Shown: one piece after another, positions 1-13,068 of the stretch
Layout: every line of letters begins with the position of its first letter
Position numbering within the stretch: position 1 is the first letter of the stretch
NCBI GenBank assembly: GCA_017607445.1
Contig: JAEVHH010000001.1
Coordinates: forward strand, 1,550,001 to 1,614,000
Direction: 5' to 3'
Origin: Histoplasma ohiense
Taxonomy: Eukaryota > Ascomycota > Eurotiomycetes > Onygenales > Ajellomycetaceae
Length of the DNA stretch: 64,000 nt
Program-made: the position numbers and the translations under genes
The notes under the pieces: generated by a model
What the model saw: only the letters and a program-made list of their open reading frames with translations
Databases searched by the model: none
What the model was told of the DNA's origin: nothing

Positions 1-3000
1 CCAGGACGGGCGGCTGGTACGGTATGGTATGGTACGGTACGGTATGTGTAAGCGGTATTGGCGTGGAGTGCTTTTGCCAGACCAAAGGTCAAGACAATTC
101 ACAGGAAGACAATTCACAGGGAATGGCCATTTCTTGACAATTCAAAACAAAAATAAAAAATACAAATTGACAAAGGGGAATTTGCTAGAGGCAACACTGA
201 TGGGGCCTGTGAACTGAATGATTGAAATCCTGACTGATAGTTTGTTGGTGGTGAATTGCCCCGATCAGTTATTAAACTCTGTCTGGAGGTGAAAACCCAT
301 CACAAGAAAACAAAACAGTCAACGGCAGGGGTAAGCTGAAGAGACAATAAAAAGTAAATGATAACCCAATCAGTGGCAGCATATAATTTGTCAATCACTT
401 TCATGCTCACCTCCATCCATTATCAACAAACAACTTGAGTGCTAGCCAAGGGAGGATGAACTGCAGCTGCTCACTTAACCGAGGTTTTCAGCTCTATCAA
501 TCGTTTGAGTACGCAGTAGTTTGCCAATGGCATGGAATATAATGTATGCCCTGTAACTCACCTCCTTGCAACAACACCAACGACTTCAATAGTGGATATG
601 CATCATGGTGCCTCGTGAAGGGTATGGAGTTTGTTAATATGGCTATTGAGGTTTCTCTTCGTAATATCAACCCTTCGTTTTCCAGCAAAGTAAAAGCAAC
701 GAAAACGAGGATAAAAACGAAATAAAACAGTGACTCAATTAATGGGAATTTGCAATCATAAAAGGATCCCGTAAAAAAAGGTCACATGCGAACTGGAGGC
801 GGTGATCCCATCCCGGCAGAGTGGTTATCGGTCGGAGCTTGTACAGTAATGTCACACCCTTTCTTGGCTTCTTGCTAGTACCGTATATTTAATGATCATA
901 GTATTTTAACTCTGGAAAGGATACTCGGGGTCTTCGGGGATGGTTGTATTTGTCAACCCATTGACAGGCTGAACCCTCTCGCTCAAGTTCGCTCTGCGCA
1001 GTGTGAACCTGGGAAACCTACTCCAACATGCTGAGCACTGCGTCGGCGCACAAATTTCGCCAAAATCATAGAAAATACGAAATGTTCTGAAATAGTTAAG
1101 TTGTGCGTACAGTACCTTCAAATTCTTGGAAGGCACTTCCGGCAGGGGCGGCTTTTCGTCTGGAAAGTACAGTACATGTGCCAGGCAATAATGGATCTCT
1201 GAGTGATTGTCAGCATGTCATCAGGGACTCAACCTGACGAATTTCAATGTTAGTGGGGGGTTTTCCTGTCAAAAGTTAGGTTAGTTAGCATACTACGTAC
1301 TAGTTCCGCGCCGGGATCTAACCAAAATTTGGTTTGGCACAGACCTCCACTCATTATATTGCTGCTCCCAAGTCCCAAAATAGCGGGCGTGCCGCTCTCC
1401 TAGCAGAGCATGGCGTCGGTATGAAACTATGAATAATGGGCTCGACTTGGCGCTGACAGGATGTCATGGTTGGCCGCGGTGCTTGGTGGAGTCTGCCGGA
1501 AGTCAAAGTAGCCTTTTTCGGCGACTGACGATCATGCGAAGTCTCCAATAGAGTTTGGGTATTTCGGCAACAGCGTTATGGTCTTGGTCATTTTATTGGA
1601 CGAGTTCACCGTACCTCAACCCGTGGACCCGTCGAGTGGCTACATGGTAACTAACACGGAGAGAGCAGTTAGCAGTTACCTGGGTGCTTGAATAAGGTTC
1701 CGAATTTGATCCGTCCGATTCTTAATAAGCAGGATCTTGGGTCCTTTAACTATCGAATTGTGGATGGTTTGACAAGTGAAGATGGATTCAATTCCAAGTC
1801 AACTTGGACTCTTGAGCAAAGGGATCTTGAAACACAGCGTTTGTCATTATTTATTTCTCAGTTGCCCGTTTTGTTTTGGAAAATGTTGTTTCTATAATAG
1901 CCGTTGAGGCTGCCAACGTTTTTTAAACTCAAACGTAGACGCATGCCGTTGATTCAAAGTACTAGCAGTACTTATACACATACTATTATGTTGGCTTTAG
2001 ACAAGGCCTTGAATGGTGGGTGCTAGAATAGGTCGTAAATTGTAAGTGGAAGTCTAGTCAAATGCTTTGGAGGATTGTTTGTCGTGTCGATGTACCGCAC
2101 GGGAAGGTTATGAGCCATTTCAAAAGGCACACCGCACCGTAAGATGGCGCATATTGCCTTGTTGGAGCTTAGTCTTTTTTCCCACAGAAAAACAAAAGGG
2201 CCTAGCGAATATTATTCATGCCAGTGTTGTGTTTTTCTTGACCGGGTTGCTCGCGATATCGGCTGTGACTGGTTGCTTCGGAGTACGGTGAAACCCCCTT
2301 GCATTGCGAACGAGGGACATCGTGGCAATTCCGTGACATAATCGTACGGGATTATTTGTTTTGATGTAGCGGGTCATTTCTTCCCTTCGCTTGAAAGTGG
2401 GTGACAATTCTAGAGTCATGGATCCTTTCAATCTTGGGAGGACAAATCGTATTTGCTCTTCGTTTAGCATTCCGCCCTGACACGGCTTGCTGGGCCTTTG
2501 AAGTTGACGTTGGAAAGGAAGTTGAGGAACCCTTGGATGCACTCTAGGTGTTTTATCAACGACAAATGAGGGGATTGATGAATACTAGTAGTACTATGTA
2601 ATCAGTGGATCCTGCTGGTACATGCGAAAATACGAAATACTGCACATGCCTTGTATCGTTGAATGAAACTACTAGTCTCGCGCACACCGGTGCATCCACA
2701 CAGCTCTCGGGATGCGACGTTCCCTCAGGACTAACCCCTAGCGCATTTGACAGGAAACGGCCATTGGCCATGCCGGAGGAGCTCGCTTGGGGGGTGGCTT
2801 TCCGTCCCAGAGCGTCGGATCACCAGCGTATAACTAGCTGCGACGGACCGCCAATGGCCCCAATGGCCCCAGTGGCCTGGTTTAGCTCATGGGAAACGAC
2901 GTGCAGGAGCCATAAAAACCTTGGAACTATCCAATTGGGTCGTGGCCGGCAGCAATACGGTAAGTTCTGTTCTGCCCGTGTCAGTTACACTCCGTGTTTA

Positions 3001-3421
3001 GGTTGTTTCGATTTCAACACCGATACCCGCACGTACGGTACGCGTACATACCATACGGAGGTATTCCTGGCATGAATGGACAAACGCCGCAAATGAGGGC
3101 AAACAGCATCCTCACACTTACCCGGTATCCAAAGCCCCCAGGGCGAGAGAGCTATCCTGGGTGTCTGCGTTGGAAGGGTAAATGTTTTCTGACAAGAAGA
3201 GTTGTGGTCCTCTTGTTGGATATACCATGGTCTCCATTTAATTTTTGTTGGAATCTTCTGACGGTCTGGACTAGCAATCTCGAGGAAAAAATATTTTCTG
3301 CTCAAAAATTGATTATGGTGTTCTACCAACCACCACCGCGGACATCAATGAGCGGATAGAAGAACAAGTTACCATACCACACTGTATCTGTATCTCGAGG
3401 ACCGTCCCTAATCCAAGTCCC
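1..3421. other. intergenic region, no recognisable gene
   Basis: No supported gene was found in this 3.4 kb. Short open frames exist on both strands, the longest about 156 codons near 2605-3075 on the plus strand, but they have no recognisable motif, no splice partner and no coding feel. The first 50 bases are a degenerate GGTAC/GGTATG repeat. GTAC-rich palindromic stretches recur near 1168-1175 and 3031-3050, and a repeated AGTACTAG-type word occurs near 1960 and again near 10455. The last few hundred bases are presumably the promoter and 5' UTR of the WD40 gene that follows. Confidence 0.6.
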
Positions 3422-5476
3422 ATGGCTTCTCCATCACAATATCGACTGTTGCACGGGAAAGGCCAGTCATCTCTCTCCCTTCCGGCTGGGAGCTACATCT
3501 ACTCTTTGTGCCAGAGTGGCATTGATGCGCTTGCTGCGATCTCATCAGATAACTCGCTGCGACGCTTTGATCGCGAGACATTAAAGGTCCTCCCGAATGG
3601 GGTGTTCGCAAACATTCATCCTGGTAATGGCGGTGGGGTGACCTGTGTCTGCGAAGTTGATCCCGTTGTTGCTGAAGGGAAAACCCTGGTTGCTACCTCT
3701 GGCAGAGATGGGACAGTGAAACTGTGGGATGCTAGGGATAAAAGAAGAGATGAGGTTCTGACGGCCACTTCAGGTAAGATACTAATGCCCATGCAGAGCT
3801 ACATGGAACTACTTCGTCCCCTCGCGGCTCTCATTTTGATACCTCTTGACTTTCTCCTTTTATCCCCTTGTCCTGGTCCCTTACATCCACCTTCAATGTG
3901 GGTTTGTCGTGGATGTTGCGTTGGATATTCGTCCTCATACTTGTCTATGCTCAAAAAATGTCTGTTGCTAGTATTTATGACAAAAGCTCCACATATTGTT
4001 TGTGTGCTGATCTGCCCTACTTTAGCTAAGGCGGCACCCATCACCGCACTTACCTGTGGCCCAGGACCGTGCACCATCGTCGCCGGGACTGAGTTCGTGG
4101 CATCTCAATCTTCTGTTTTTTGTTGGTAAGTTTGTTGGTCTTTTAATGCAATTAGCCCGAAGCCACGTACTTGCATCGGACGCGCGATTCGGTACCACCA
4201 GTTCTTTGTTACTTCCCTGGAATATACTTGCATCAATTCATTCCCCTCAGCTATCACCGTTCGTGACTTACCGCGCCAACCCTCCCATGCATTTTACTGC
4301 ACGTACGAGGCTGTCCCACCTCTCCTCGGATCTGCTAACCGACCTTTCCCAGGGACATCAGATCTCCGGGCCAGCCCTGTCTTCAATATGTCGAGAGTCA
4401 TAACGACGATATAACTGAAGTAATTAACTCCATTCGCTTCTCCCATTCGTTCCACACACCCAACTTCTTTCCATTTCCCTTCTACATGTTGGTTCCGGGC
4501 TTCTGTCTGCGGTTGGTCCGCAAGCCCCCAAGGGATTTGACTCAGGCTGTGCAAATCTCCCCCAAGGCACCACTAATGCGTTCGTAGTTGCAATTCCACC
4601 CTACACGACATAACATCCTATTATCTGGAAGCACTGATGGGCTAGTTAACATCTACGATACCACAATTTCGGATGAAGACGAGGCTCTTCTACAGGTTGT
4701 AAACCATGGATCCATACATCGAGCCGGTTTCCTGGCGGAGCACGCCATTTACGCTCTAAGCCATGACGAGGTTTTCTCGATCCACCCTTTCAACAACCCC
4801 GACGAGAACGCTGTAGAGCCCGCAGCTATTCAGTTTGGCGATCTCCGTCCTGTACTACAGAGCGATTATGTGGCGCAAGTTCTCCATGGGCGTGGGGGTG
4901 CGTTTGTGGTATCTGGGAAAACGAGGTTTGAATTTGGCTCTCCCCGTTTGCGCTCTCCCCCCCAAATTGATTCTTCGTGGAAAACATCGTGCTTTTCGCT
5001 GTAATTTTGCGGGGTAGACCTAACCTCTCATATGGCTCGTCCATTCAAGTGAACAACGGCTCGACCTCACACCCTTAGTTTCATCACCCAAATTTGACCT
5101 CGACATCGGGGTTACTTGGAGGATTCCAGACGCCCACGGCGAAGAAATCGTTCGATCGGTATTTCTGGATGATAATGTATGTATGAAAGTACATATTCGT
5201 CGATGTATTTTTGCTATAGTACCTCAACAGGCCTGCTCAAACTACAATCTGACTAACACGACCTAACAAATAAACCTCTAGTCGAATACCATTTTCACAT
5301 GTGGAGAGGATGGATACGTGCGATCGTGGAAGCTTGAGGAAGGATGTCAAGAAGAGCTGTCTAAGTCATCCACCAAGCGCACTCTCCCAGAGAATGTCCA
5401 CACGAAAAAGCATCGATCGAAAGATGGCGCCCATCGGGAGAAGCGACGTAAGGACCGCGGCTACAAACCATATTAA
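3422..5476 (+). CDS. WD40-repeat protein, WDR89-like
   Basis: Six exons: 3422-3773, 4026-4125, 4353-4419, 4588-4925, 5050-5176 and 5282-5476, giving about 392 residues. All junctions are GT-AG and phases close. Repeats are visible as TSGRDGTVKLWDAR (first exon), a WDIRSPGQP blade ending created only by joining exons 2 and 3, SGSTDGLVNIYDT and TCGEDGYVRSWKLEEG. The C-terminus is a basic Lys/Arg tail (KKHRSKDGAHREKRRKDRG), suggesting nuclear or nucleolar location. The repeat order and the QYVESHNDDITE segment match the WDR89 family, a small beta-propeller protein of unclear function, presumably a scaffold. Length is normal for the fungal family. Family assignment is from motif recognition; no biochemical role can be read from the sequence. 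Introns of 105-252 nt are rather long for this class of fungi. Confidence 0.85.
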
Positions 5477-7137
5477 ATCCCAGAGCTCCCCTTCCGCGCA
5501 CATCCTACCTTCCGTTACTACTATTTCCGCTCATGGCGGACCCATCTTTGCTCCAATGTGTAGGTTTCCTCGTCCAAACTTGATTTACCTCATCACAACC
5601 CATAAAAACAGTGGCAAATGCTGGTTTCTCTCGATTTTCAGCCGCCCTAACAGGACAGGGAGTCAAAAGTTTATTTGTATTTCTTTTCATTCTCCTCTTC
5701 TTTCGGTAGCAACCCAATGATGATGAAATGATAATAACAAATTAGAAACGAAACGACAGCAGTTATTAATTGGGAGGATTGCATAGCCAATGATATCCTC
5801 AGTTCAGATTTAATTAACTAAAGCCCAACATCAAGCCGACAATAGAAACTTACAAATCATAACCACTGCATAACTATGTTATAGAATACTTTGAAACTTT
5901 CTAACCCTTCACTTTCTTTCCGTCCATCTCGTCCACAGTTAGTTTCCAGCACACACATCTTCTCACCAATCCATCCAAAAAAAATCTCTTAAAGCGCAAC
6001 TCATCAAAAACTTACCCGCTCTTATACGAGCTCTAGCGCAGCGAAAAAAAAAAAAAAAACAGTAGCCATTTCTTCGCACACTCGCGTGCTAATGGGGCTA
6101 GTGCCGGCCTACCACACAAAATCCTCAACTTGACATGCAAGACCGGGCAGAGTGAAAACTAATGTAGGTACAGGTACGCAGGGATGGGTGCAGGAGGCGG
6201 GAAGTACATGTACTGTACATGTACAGTACAGTACCTACGTATACAAGGATCGTTGCCCTTTGCGCTAGGTGTAACTAGTAGGTATACCTTGCTTGCTCGG
6301 TCTAATATGCCTTTTTTGCCTTAATTTTTCTCCGTATCGTTGGATTGTGTCGTATAGAAATAAATGGCCACCACTGCAGGGTTGGTGGAAGGAGGAGGGG
6401 CCGCCGAGGAGATGGTCCAAATGATAAGGAAGGGCCTTGAAATGTTCGAATTACTGTTATTAGTAGAATCATTCTTATTTGGAATCGCGGGTAAACTAGT
6501 TGCGTTGTATTAAAAGATGCCCAGATCACTTTTACTTCCCTTCCCTTGCAGAAACTTTAAAAAGAAAAGAAAGAAAGAAAGAAAAGCATTCATTCCGTGA
6601 CTCACAAATAGATAAAATAAGCAGATAAAAGTTCTTCCATCCCGACCTAACTATCCCTTCGGTCTGGTTGGGCGATACTGAGTAGGTACGGACAGGTTTT
6701 GGTTGATGGTCTATATATATACCTGTGTCAACACCCATGAGGATGGGTGAGATCGTGACGGGCGCAAGAATACGACAATGGAAAATGAACACAAGTTATT
6801 CTGGACGATATGCAAAGAGAATCGATTTATTTCATGACGCGATTTGAATATTCGTGGTTATCATTCGACAAATTCAGAGCTGCTGACAATCATTCACGGT
6901 CGAGCGCAGGACTAGATAAAGGTTATATAATTGCAACAAAAGGCGTACGGTAGGTACTGCTCAAGAACTCCGCTCTCGCAATTCATGGTTCATGGGCTAA
7001 GCACATCTTCATTCAGCGCCGCCGCCACGACTGCACCTAGCAACGATAATCTATACGATAGGCCTTCCCCCCTCAACCCCATCGGCCATCACGAGAATAA
7101 TAGGAACGTTGCCCAACCCTCACCCCGACATCCACTT
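5477..7137. other. intergenic region between convergent genes
   Basis: This contains the 3' flanks of the WD40 gene (+) and the aldehyde dehydrogenase (-), which converge here. It is AT-rich, with a 16-base A run at 6044-6059, a short purine-rich AAGAAAG stretch near 6557-6585 and the GTAC palindrome listed separately. No gene is visible on either strand. Confidence 0.6.
6206..6224. repeat. GTAC-rich palindromic repeat, copy A
   Basis: The 19-base word ACATGTACTGTACATGTAC is present here and again, identically, at 12415-12433. Both copies are followed within a few bases by GTACCTAC. The core is self-complementary and could fold as a hairpin. Shorter relatives occur near 1168 and 10175. All copies lie in gene-free DNA. 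Confidence 0.7.
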
Positions 7138-9111
7138 CTACAATTTAGCCTTCTTGATATAAAATGCCTGCGCATTGCAGTAACTCTTCAGGCCGTCGAG
7201 GCCGCCCTCAAAGCCAATACCGCTCTCCTTGTGGCCGCCGAAGGGTACACTAGGACTGACTTCCTGGTGTGCGTTGATCCATACGTTGCCAGCTTCAAGC
7301 TGTTTCCCGATTCGTCGTGCCTGGTCCAGGTCGTTGGACCAGACGGATGAGCCCAACCCCATCTTGGTGTTATTCGCGGCTTCGATTACCGCTGCTTCAT
7401 CTTTCCAGGGGATGAGGGGCACGATTGGGCCTGAGAGAAGCCGGTTAATTGATGTTTCGTTTTTAAGGCAGTTGTAAAATTCGGAATCATCAAAATAAAG
7501 CAAAGCATGAAAAGATTGGGGCCAAAGATGAGAAGATTGAAAGGAAACAGTAGAATAATAACGCAGACGGATGAGAAGCCTCGTGGCCTTTGTGGTTTCT
7601 CTGATAACAAAAAGGGCAAACGGGGTGTATGCATAACTGTAATGTAACTCACCGAATGGCTCTTCTGCAACAATCCTCGACTCAACAGGCGGTGCATCGA
7701 TGATGGTGGGCTGGATGAAGTAGCCAGGTTTCCGAACTTCGGTGTTTCCGCCTGCAGCAACGGTCCACTTTTCCTTTTCAATATCCGCGAAGAATTCCTT
7801 GACCTTCTCGTACTGCATAGAGTTTTGGATGGGGCCAACCATCACACCGGCCTCATTACCCTCACCCACAACCAATTTCGCCGTGGCGACACTCATTGCG
7901 TCGCGGAATTTTTCATAGATGGACTCGTGGACGTATATTCGTTTCGCTGCGATACAGACCTAAAATACGACATGGTGAGTCTTGGGAAATAGTAACTTTG
8001 ATAGATGGGTATTGAGTCGTATGGTTCCAAAATACATACCTGTCCGGAATTGAAGAATGCCGCCAGCGCGACCTAGGGGTTGCCAGTTAGCTAAGACAGC
8101 CTGCCAAGTAGAATTTGGCAAGGAAATGCAAACCTTTGCTGCCACTGCTTCAATATTGATATCAGGACAGATAATTGCAGGGTCATTTCCGCCTCTATAA
8201 TGGTAGAAAGAATTTAGCCTGGTACACATTTCAACCACAAATAGCAGAACATTAACCCTAACGTACAGCTCAAGAGTAACTCGCTTCAGTGTCTTGCTTG
8301 CACTCTCCATGACCTTCTTCCCAGTTGCTGATGAACCTGTGAAACTAATCTTTGCTGGTCCAGGGTGGGCCGTTAACCAGGGTCCCAGATTATCATCACC
8401 GCTAAGAGCTTGGAGGACCCCAGGGGGGAAGAACTTCTGGCCAATTTCGGCAAGTTTCAGTGCGCAATAGGGAGTATACGGTGAAGGCTTAACAATGATT
8501 GTGTTCCCAGTAAGAAGAGCTGGTGCGATTTTGATCAGGCAGAGCATAACAGGAAAGTTCCATGGGACAATGCCAACGACAACTCCCAATGGCGTATAGC
8601 GGAGAATCACCTCTCTGTCCTCGTTGTTTTCGAGAACTTCATCCTTCAACTCAAAGTTGGCAGTGGCCTTAACACTGGCAATTCCTGACTGAATATCCGC
8701 GGCGGCAAACTGGGCCTATATACGATAAAAAGGAAAAAAAAATAAAATTAAAATCGTTAACTCCCATTTGCATCCTCGGGTTGGAAAAAAATATCTGGCA
8801 GGAAAGGGGCAGAGTACCGGTTTCCCTTGCTCTTTCACGAGCAATTTGGTGAGGTCCTCAGAATATTCCCCCACAGCATCAGCAAAGGCCAGGAGAGCTT
8901 TTTTCCTTTCCTCGTATGGGGTTTTGGACCAGCTCTTGAATGCAGCGATTCCCGCCTCGACAGCGCGGTCAACATCGGCGCGAGTAGAGACTGGAACATC
9001 AGGATTTGGTTCCCCGGTTGCTGGATTGATGCCGTGGCGGGTTTGTTCCTTGGAGGATAATTTACCCCCGATCACATTATGGAATGTGGTAAAGTCGATG
9101 TCACTTCCCAT
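7138..9111 (-). CDS. NAD(P)-dependent aldehyde dehydrogenase
   Basis: Six exons on the minus strand: 9111-8818, 8715-8267, 8194-8134, 8072-8040, 7959-7653 and 7430-7138, giving 478 residues, the normal length for the ALDH superfamily. Hallmarks in order are PWNFP (Asn151, oxyanion site), the cofactor-binding FTGSSATG (223-230), the general-base glutamate in VTLELGGNDP (Glu247) and the catalytic cysteine in FFNSGQVC (Cys281), a motif completed only after splicing the 33-nt fourth exon to the fifth. The C-terminal VSPSVPFGGHKESGIG is also typical. It oxidises an aldehyde to the acid with NAD(P)+. No targeting peptide is obvious, so it is probably cytosolic. The substrate cannot be told from the sequence. 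The start at 9111 (MGSDIDF) is preferred; an upstream in-frame codon at 9135 also exists. It converges with the WD40 gene. Confidence 0.93.
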
Positions 9112-12100
9112 GTTGACGGTATGTATATTAAACAATATCCTCTGTGGAGGAAAATACCCTCTCAGCTATCTTGGGGAATGAGAGCGGTAAAATAGCCGCT
9201 GCGGGGGGACGATAACGGAGCGCGGGGAGGACGAACGGAGCACACGAACCTCGGGTCTGACGGGCGACCAGAAGGCTAAAATGGGAGTGTTGGTAAATTA
9301 GCCGAGGTTGAGCATCATAGATACTAGAATTGGGCCCGAGAAGAGAAGCGCAGACGTCGATAACGGCGAATTGCAACCCTGGCAATCGGAAGAGGGCGAC
9401 GAAGTGGGTGTCTGTGGAATTGTCTCTTCCAAGGCATCTCAACATGCTGTCATTCTCCCCGCAACTGCGAAAAGCTATTTCCACTCTAGGCCTTGCCAAG
9501 CGGCCACATAACACCTTTCCGATTGGAGCGGGTATTGTCTGCCATTCGGGCAGCTGGTGTTTTCGGAGGGACTGGCTGGTTGTTTCATGTCTAATGTCCA
9601 CGAGTTCGCATCTTCATTCAGGCGAACAATTGGCCATCCATGCATGCACCACTTAAACCTGCCCGCTATTTAGCCACAACGGGTGAAGCTAGCATCTCAA
9701 ATGACGAGAAGAGCAATCTTTTAGCTAGTTGGATCTCCTTGCAGCAGTAGCGGGTAGTTATGGGGGTTTGGAATTTGCGTGGTCTGCCAGGATCACGAAA
9801 GTACGCAGGGACTTGAGCTCTAGCCAGGGTCTTCTCCTAAGTTCCTGGAGCTTGATTGCGCTAGTGAGACTGTTCTGGGGTGGGGTACATAGTTACCGCG
9901 GATGGTCTGTGGAGGGCAATGCTCCTCCTGCGGCATTCCTCAAGTTCAGCTTTAAGCATTGATCCTACGACTTTCTGCAGCGAGATGGACACGAGAATAT
10001 CACACCAGAACACTGATCGGTCGAACGTTTTACCAGCCTGAAGGCCAGTAGTCGTCGTTCTCAAGCGCTAAGGCATCTGGCCCTGGACACACTCCACCCA
10101 ACCGAGCCGGATCGAACAGATCAAATTGATTGCGGACCTGGAGTTCCGGGCTTCGCCTAAGCAGCTCTGTGCATGGTACTGTACAGTACATGGACATTGT
10201 AGTCGTGGCTACAAATTGAATGAACTCTGCACCAAGGAAGAACACCTCTTTTTATCATCCATAGATTCTCTCGAGAGTTTATATCAGTCTTCGCTCTTTT
10301 CCAAGCTCAACTTCTTGATGATACTAGTATCTATCACCTACAGAATCGCTTCTCCGAGATATCCTTTCTACTAGTACTCACAACTATATGGAAAAATTTG
10401 TTAATTGCTAGTATATTATGAATTATTTGCCGTTCTTTGAGGAGTATATTCAATAGTACTAGCAGTCTCATCTAGACTACCCTGTCTACTTATATCATTG
10501 AGTTCATAATTTAATCCACTGTTAAACAGCGGTATTTTATTTTGTCATTGTCCAGGCTCTTGCTCACACAGCATTCCAGCAAGTACGGAGTAGTAGTTAG
10601 ACACATGGGTTCCCTGATCCAACCTTCGAGGCCAAGGGGCGCCGTCTCAGCAAATATCGGCTAACTGCAAAGCACCATCATGTCGACCTCAAGCCGAGCC
10701 CGATACGGCCCGCACGTCCGATAAATAGCAAGCCAGTGCACAACAAAGCGATGAGGCAGCGAACCGCCAACCAGCTTGATCAGCAGCAGGAGATCGGTCG
10801 CTGCCTTGGAACATCCTTGCGGGAAGCGCGGTGAAAGTGTGAGGCATACAAAATATATTCCCGATTTCAACAGGTTGATTCGGTCAGCTTTGCGCTGGAC
10901 ACTAAAGAGGCACTATCCGAACCTCTGCTGTATTCTCTGGTTTTTTTTTTTTTTTTTTTTTTTTTTTCCCGCATCTCTTCCGGCATCTGAATTGTAAAAC
11001 CCCTGGGAGTGCGCCACTTATCCTCTCATTTTTAAATTCTTGCCAATTTTGCATGGACTCAACTGTTTCCTACAGGTGTTAGAAGCCAAGACCGTGTGGG
11101 AAACCACCTGTTCTCGGCCAAGATGAGTACGACAACACGAAGTTCATACTTGTTCAACTCCACCACGGGACCAAAATGCGTGTCGCATGCGTCGGTCGAT
11201 AATGTACGCGGTAGAGAACCTACTGTGCATTGTGAGGTATAACAACAAACGACCCTAGCATACTGTCCGTATATCGAGTCTTCGGGGGACTGCCACTGTT
11301 GGCCATGAGCGGCAAGTTCAATGGCAGTTCTCCATTTAATCACACATCTGGCCCGGCAATTCATCACTATATATCCGAAGGGGACTTAGATTCCAAGGCA
11401 GGAAGTTGTGGACTTATGACCCTGCTATTTAATAGGGGCTTTCTCCTTTGTAGTCTAGTGGCAAAGTCCAGTTCTCCAGAAACATCACACAAGCTACGTT
11501 TTAACACCGTCCAGTTTTGTTGGTGGAGAGTTCTCTTTCTGGTTAAGGAAATGATGGAGTACAAAAAGGGTCACCCTGTCCTGCTCCTACCACAAGGGAC
11601 CAAAACTCGAAATGCACCAGGGATGCAGGGTGCGAATGTCACCGAAATCAAACCCCCTCAATCCGCTTGACGAGCTGTCGAAGATCTAAAGCAAGCAGGA
11701 CTTGTCGAGGAATGTACGCGATTTTTTAGGGTTTTGAATATGCGATGGAAAATGTATCAACTCACCACACGCTTCTAGATTCGAATCTATTCTCTGTAGG
11801 TGGCCCATTCAGTGTTGACAGGGTTGTTAAACGGGAATTGGAACATGGGGTTCAAACGACATCGTGACGAGCGCTTCATCCCGAGAGCTCTTTAACTACA
11901 GTAGCCGCGAGAAATAGTTTAATATCGCACAATGCTCCAGCCATGCGGCTCTCTCGTACACTTGGTGATTATCTGAGTACACTACTGTGCCCACACATTC
12001 GGGCCCAGCGGTTTGTTCGAACTGATCAGAGTCTTCATTAGCTTGCTCCAGAACCGACAACTTGGTAGTTAATTCCCCACGACAATCATCAAGTGTCTGT

Positions 12101-12123
12101 TCACTTCTCAGATGTGAGGAAGC
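9112..12123. other. gene-poor intergenic region
   Basis: About 3 kb upstream of the aldehyde dehydrogenase. The first few hundred bases are presumably its promoter. Scattered open frames of up to about 157 codons (for example 9128-9601 minus) carry no domain or motif I recognise and overlap on opposite strands. A T27 run lies inside and is listed separately. No gene is supported. Confidence 0.55.
10941..10967. repeat. T27 homopolymer
   Basis: Twenty-seven consecutive thymines in gene-free DNA. It could be the poly(A) tail footprint of an old reverse-strand retroposon or simple slippage; no target-site duplication is evident around it. Confidence 0.9.
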
Positions 12124-12411
12124 TTAGTCCTCAGCAGCCCCAACCCACGGCGGCAAGCTCAGGTACTCGTCCTCGGGGTCATTGATAGACAAATGGACGT
12201 TCCAAGGCAAACTGCATACTTACCTACCCTCCATATCCACTTCAAGCTATACGATGTCGGGTATGAGCATGCTAAAGTAGGCGAACGTGTTGAGTATCTT
12301 GCTGATGGTTTGGTCTCGAAAAATCACCATGTTAACTCCTAACTACGCTGGCAATACGAAGAGCAGCTTGTTAACCTGCCAGTTCATTAATTTGCGAGCT
12401 ACAGTGTGCAT
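12124..12411 (-). pseudogene. possible decayed coding fragment with three stops
   Basis: On the minus strand a frame of 96 codons runs from an ATG at 12411 to a TAA at 12124-12126. It is broken by TAG at 12343-12345, TAG at 12247-12249 and TAA at 12220-12222. Between the stops the peptide looks protein-like, for example FRDQTISKILNTFAYFSMLI and NDPEDEYLSLPPW. Each stop is one C-to-T change away from a glutamine codon (CAG or CAA) in a CpA context, which is what repeat-induced point mutation produces. I do not recognise the family. Random DNA would be expected to hold about four stops in this length, so the case rests on peptide character and stop type and is weak. Confidence 0.2.
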
Positions 12412-12414
12412 TGT

Positions 12415-12433
12415 ACATGTACTGTACATGTAC
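12415..12433. repeat. GTAC-rich palindromic repeat, copy B
   Basis: Identical over 19 bases to the copy at 6206-6224 and also followed by GTACCTAC. It immediately abuts the candidate decayed fragment. Confidence 0.7.
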
Positions 12434-13068
12434 TGTACCTACCGATAGGATAGACAACTTCATTACCTAGATAATTGTATACAAACGAAGTGGAAAAAAA
12501 TACTGTCGGTGAGCGAAAACGTTAATTGCCTCCATCCTATACACCGATCAACACAGCTCCCGAAGTTTGATTCAAACATTTTTCTTCTATCAAGCCTAAT
12601 TGGGGAGGCCACGGTGTTATACACGTACTGCATATTGGAAAAGAGTTTGTTCAATGATGGTGAAATTGCTAGGCCACCATAGCGCCGGAGTTTCTTATTT
12701 CGTGCGTGGTTGGTTGACATTGATGGCTGATAAATGGGCTGCATGGATCTTCCAATCTCAAATTTGGAAATAGGGCGCAATGTGCAATCACGGCCTATAA
12801 AATATGGTATTTCGAGCGTTGTTTTTACATACCAGCGACTCAGAAGGCATATTCCGCCCGAATTTGGGCTGTGATTGTAGGTTGTACGAATAGCAACCTG
12901 CAGGAGCTCCAGATCTAGGATCAGATGAGCTCTGCTCGAGGTGTGTGATACCTATATGAATCAAGTCCTCCCCGCACAGGGAACCGATTACCGTCTCTTC
13001 GAGATTACTATTATAAATGAATTACCTGAAGGGAACAATAAACTTCTATTTGCCTAGTATACTGCAAA
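12434..13068. other. upstream region of the NRPS-like gene
   Basis: This 635-base stretch holds no gene. It should contain the promoter and 5' leader of the reductase gene that starts at 13069. An AT-rich ATTATAAATG element at about 13010-13019 is a weak TATA-like candidate. Confidence 0.45.

Noticed and set aside
2605..3075. 156-codon plus-strand open frame upstream of the WD40 gene
   Set aside because: No motif and no conserved look. It overlaps opposing frames at its 3' end and lies where the WD40 promoter must be.
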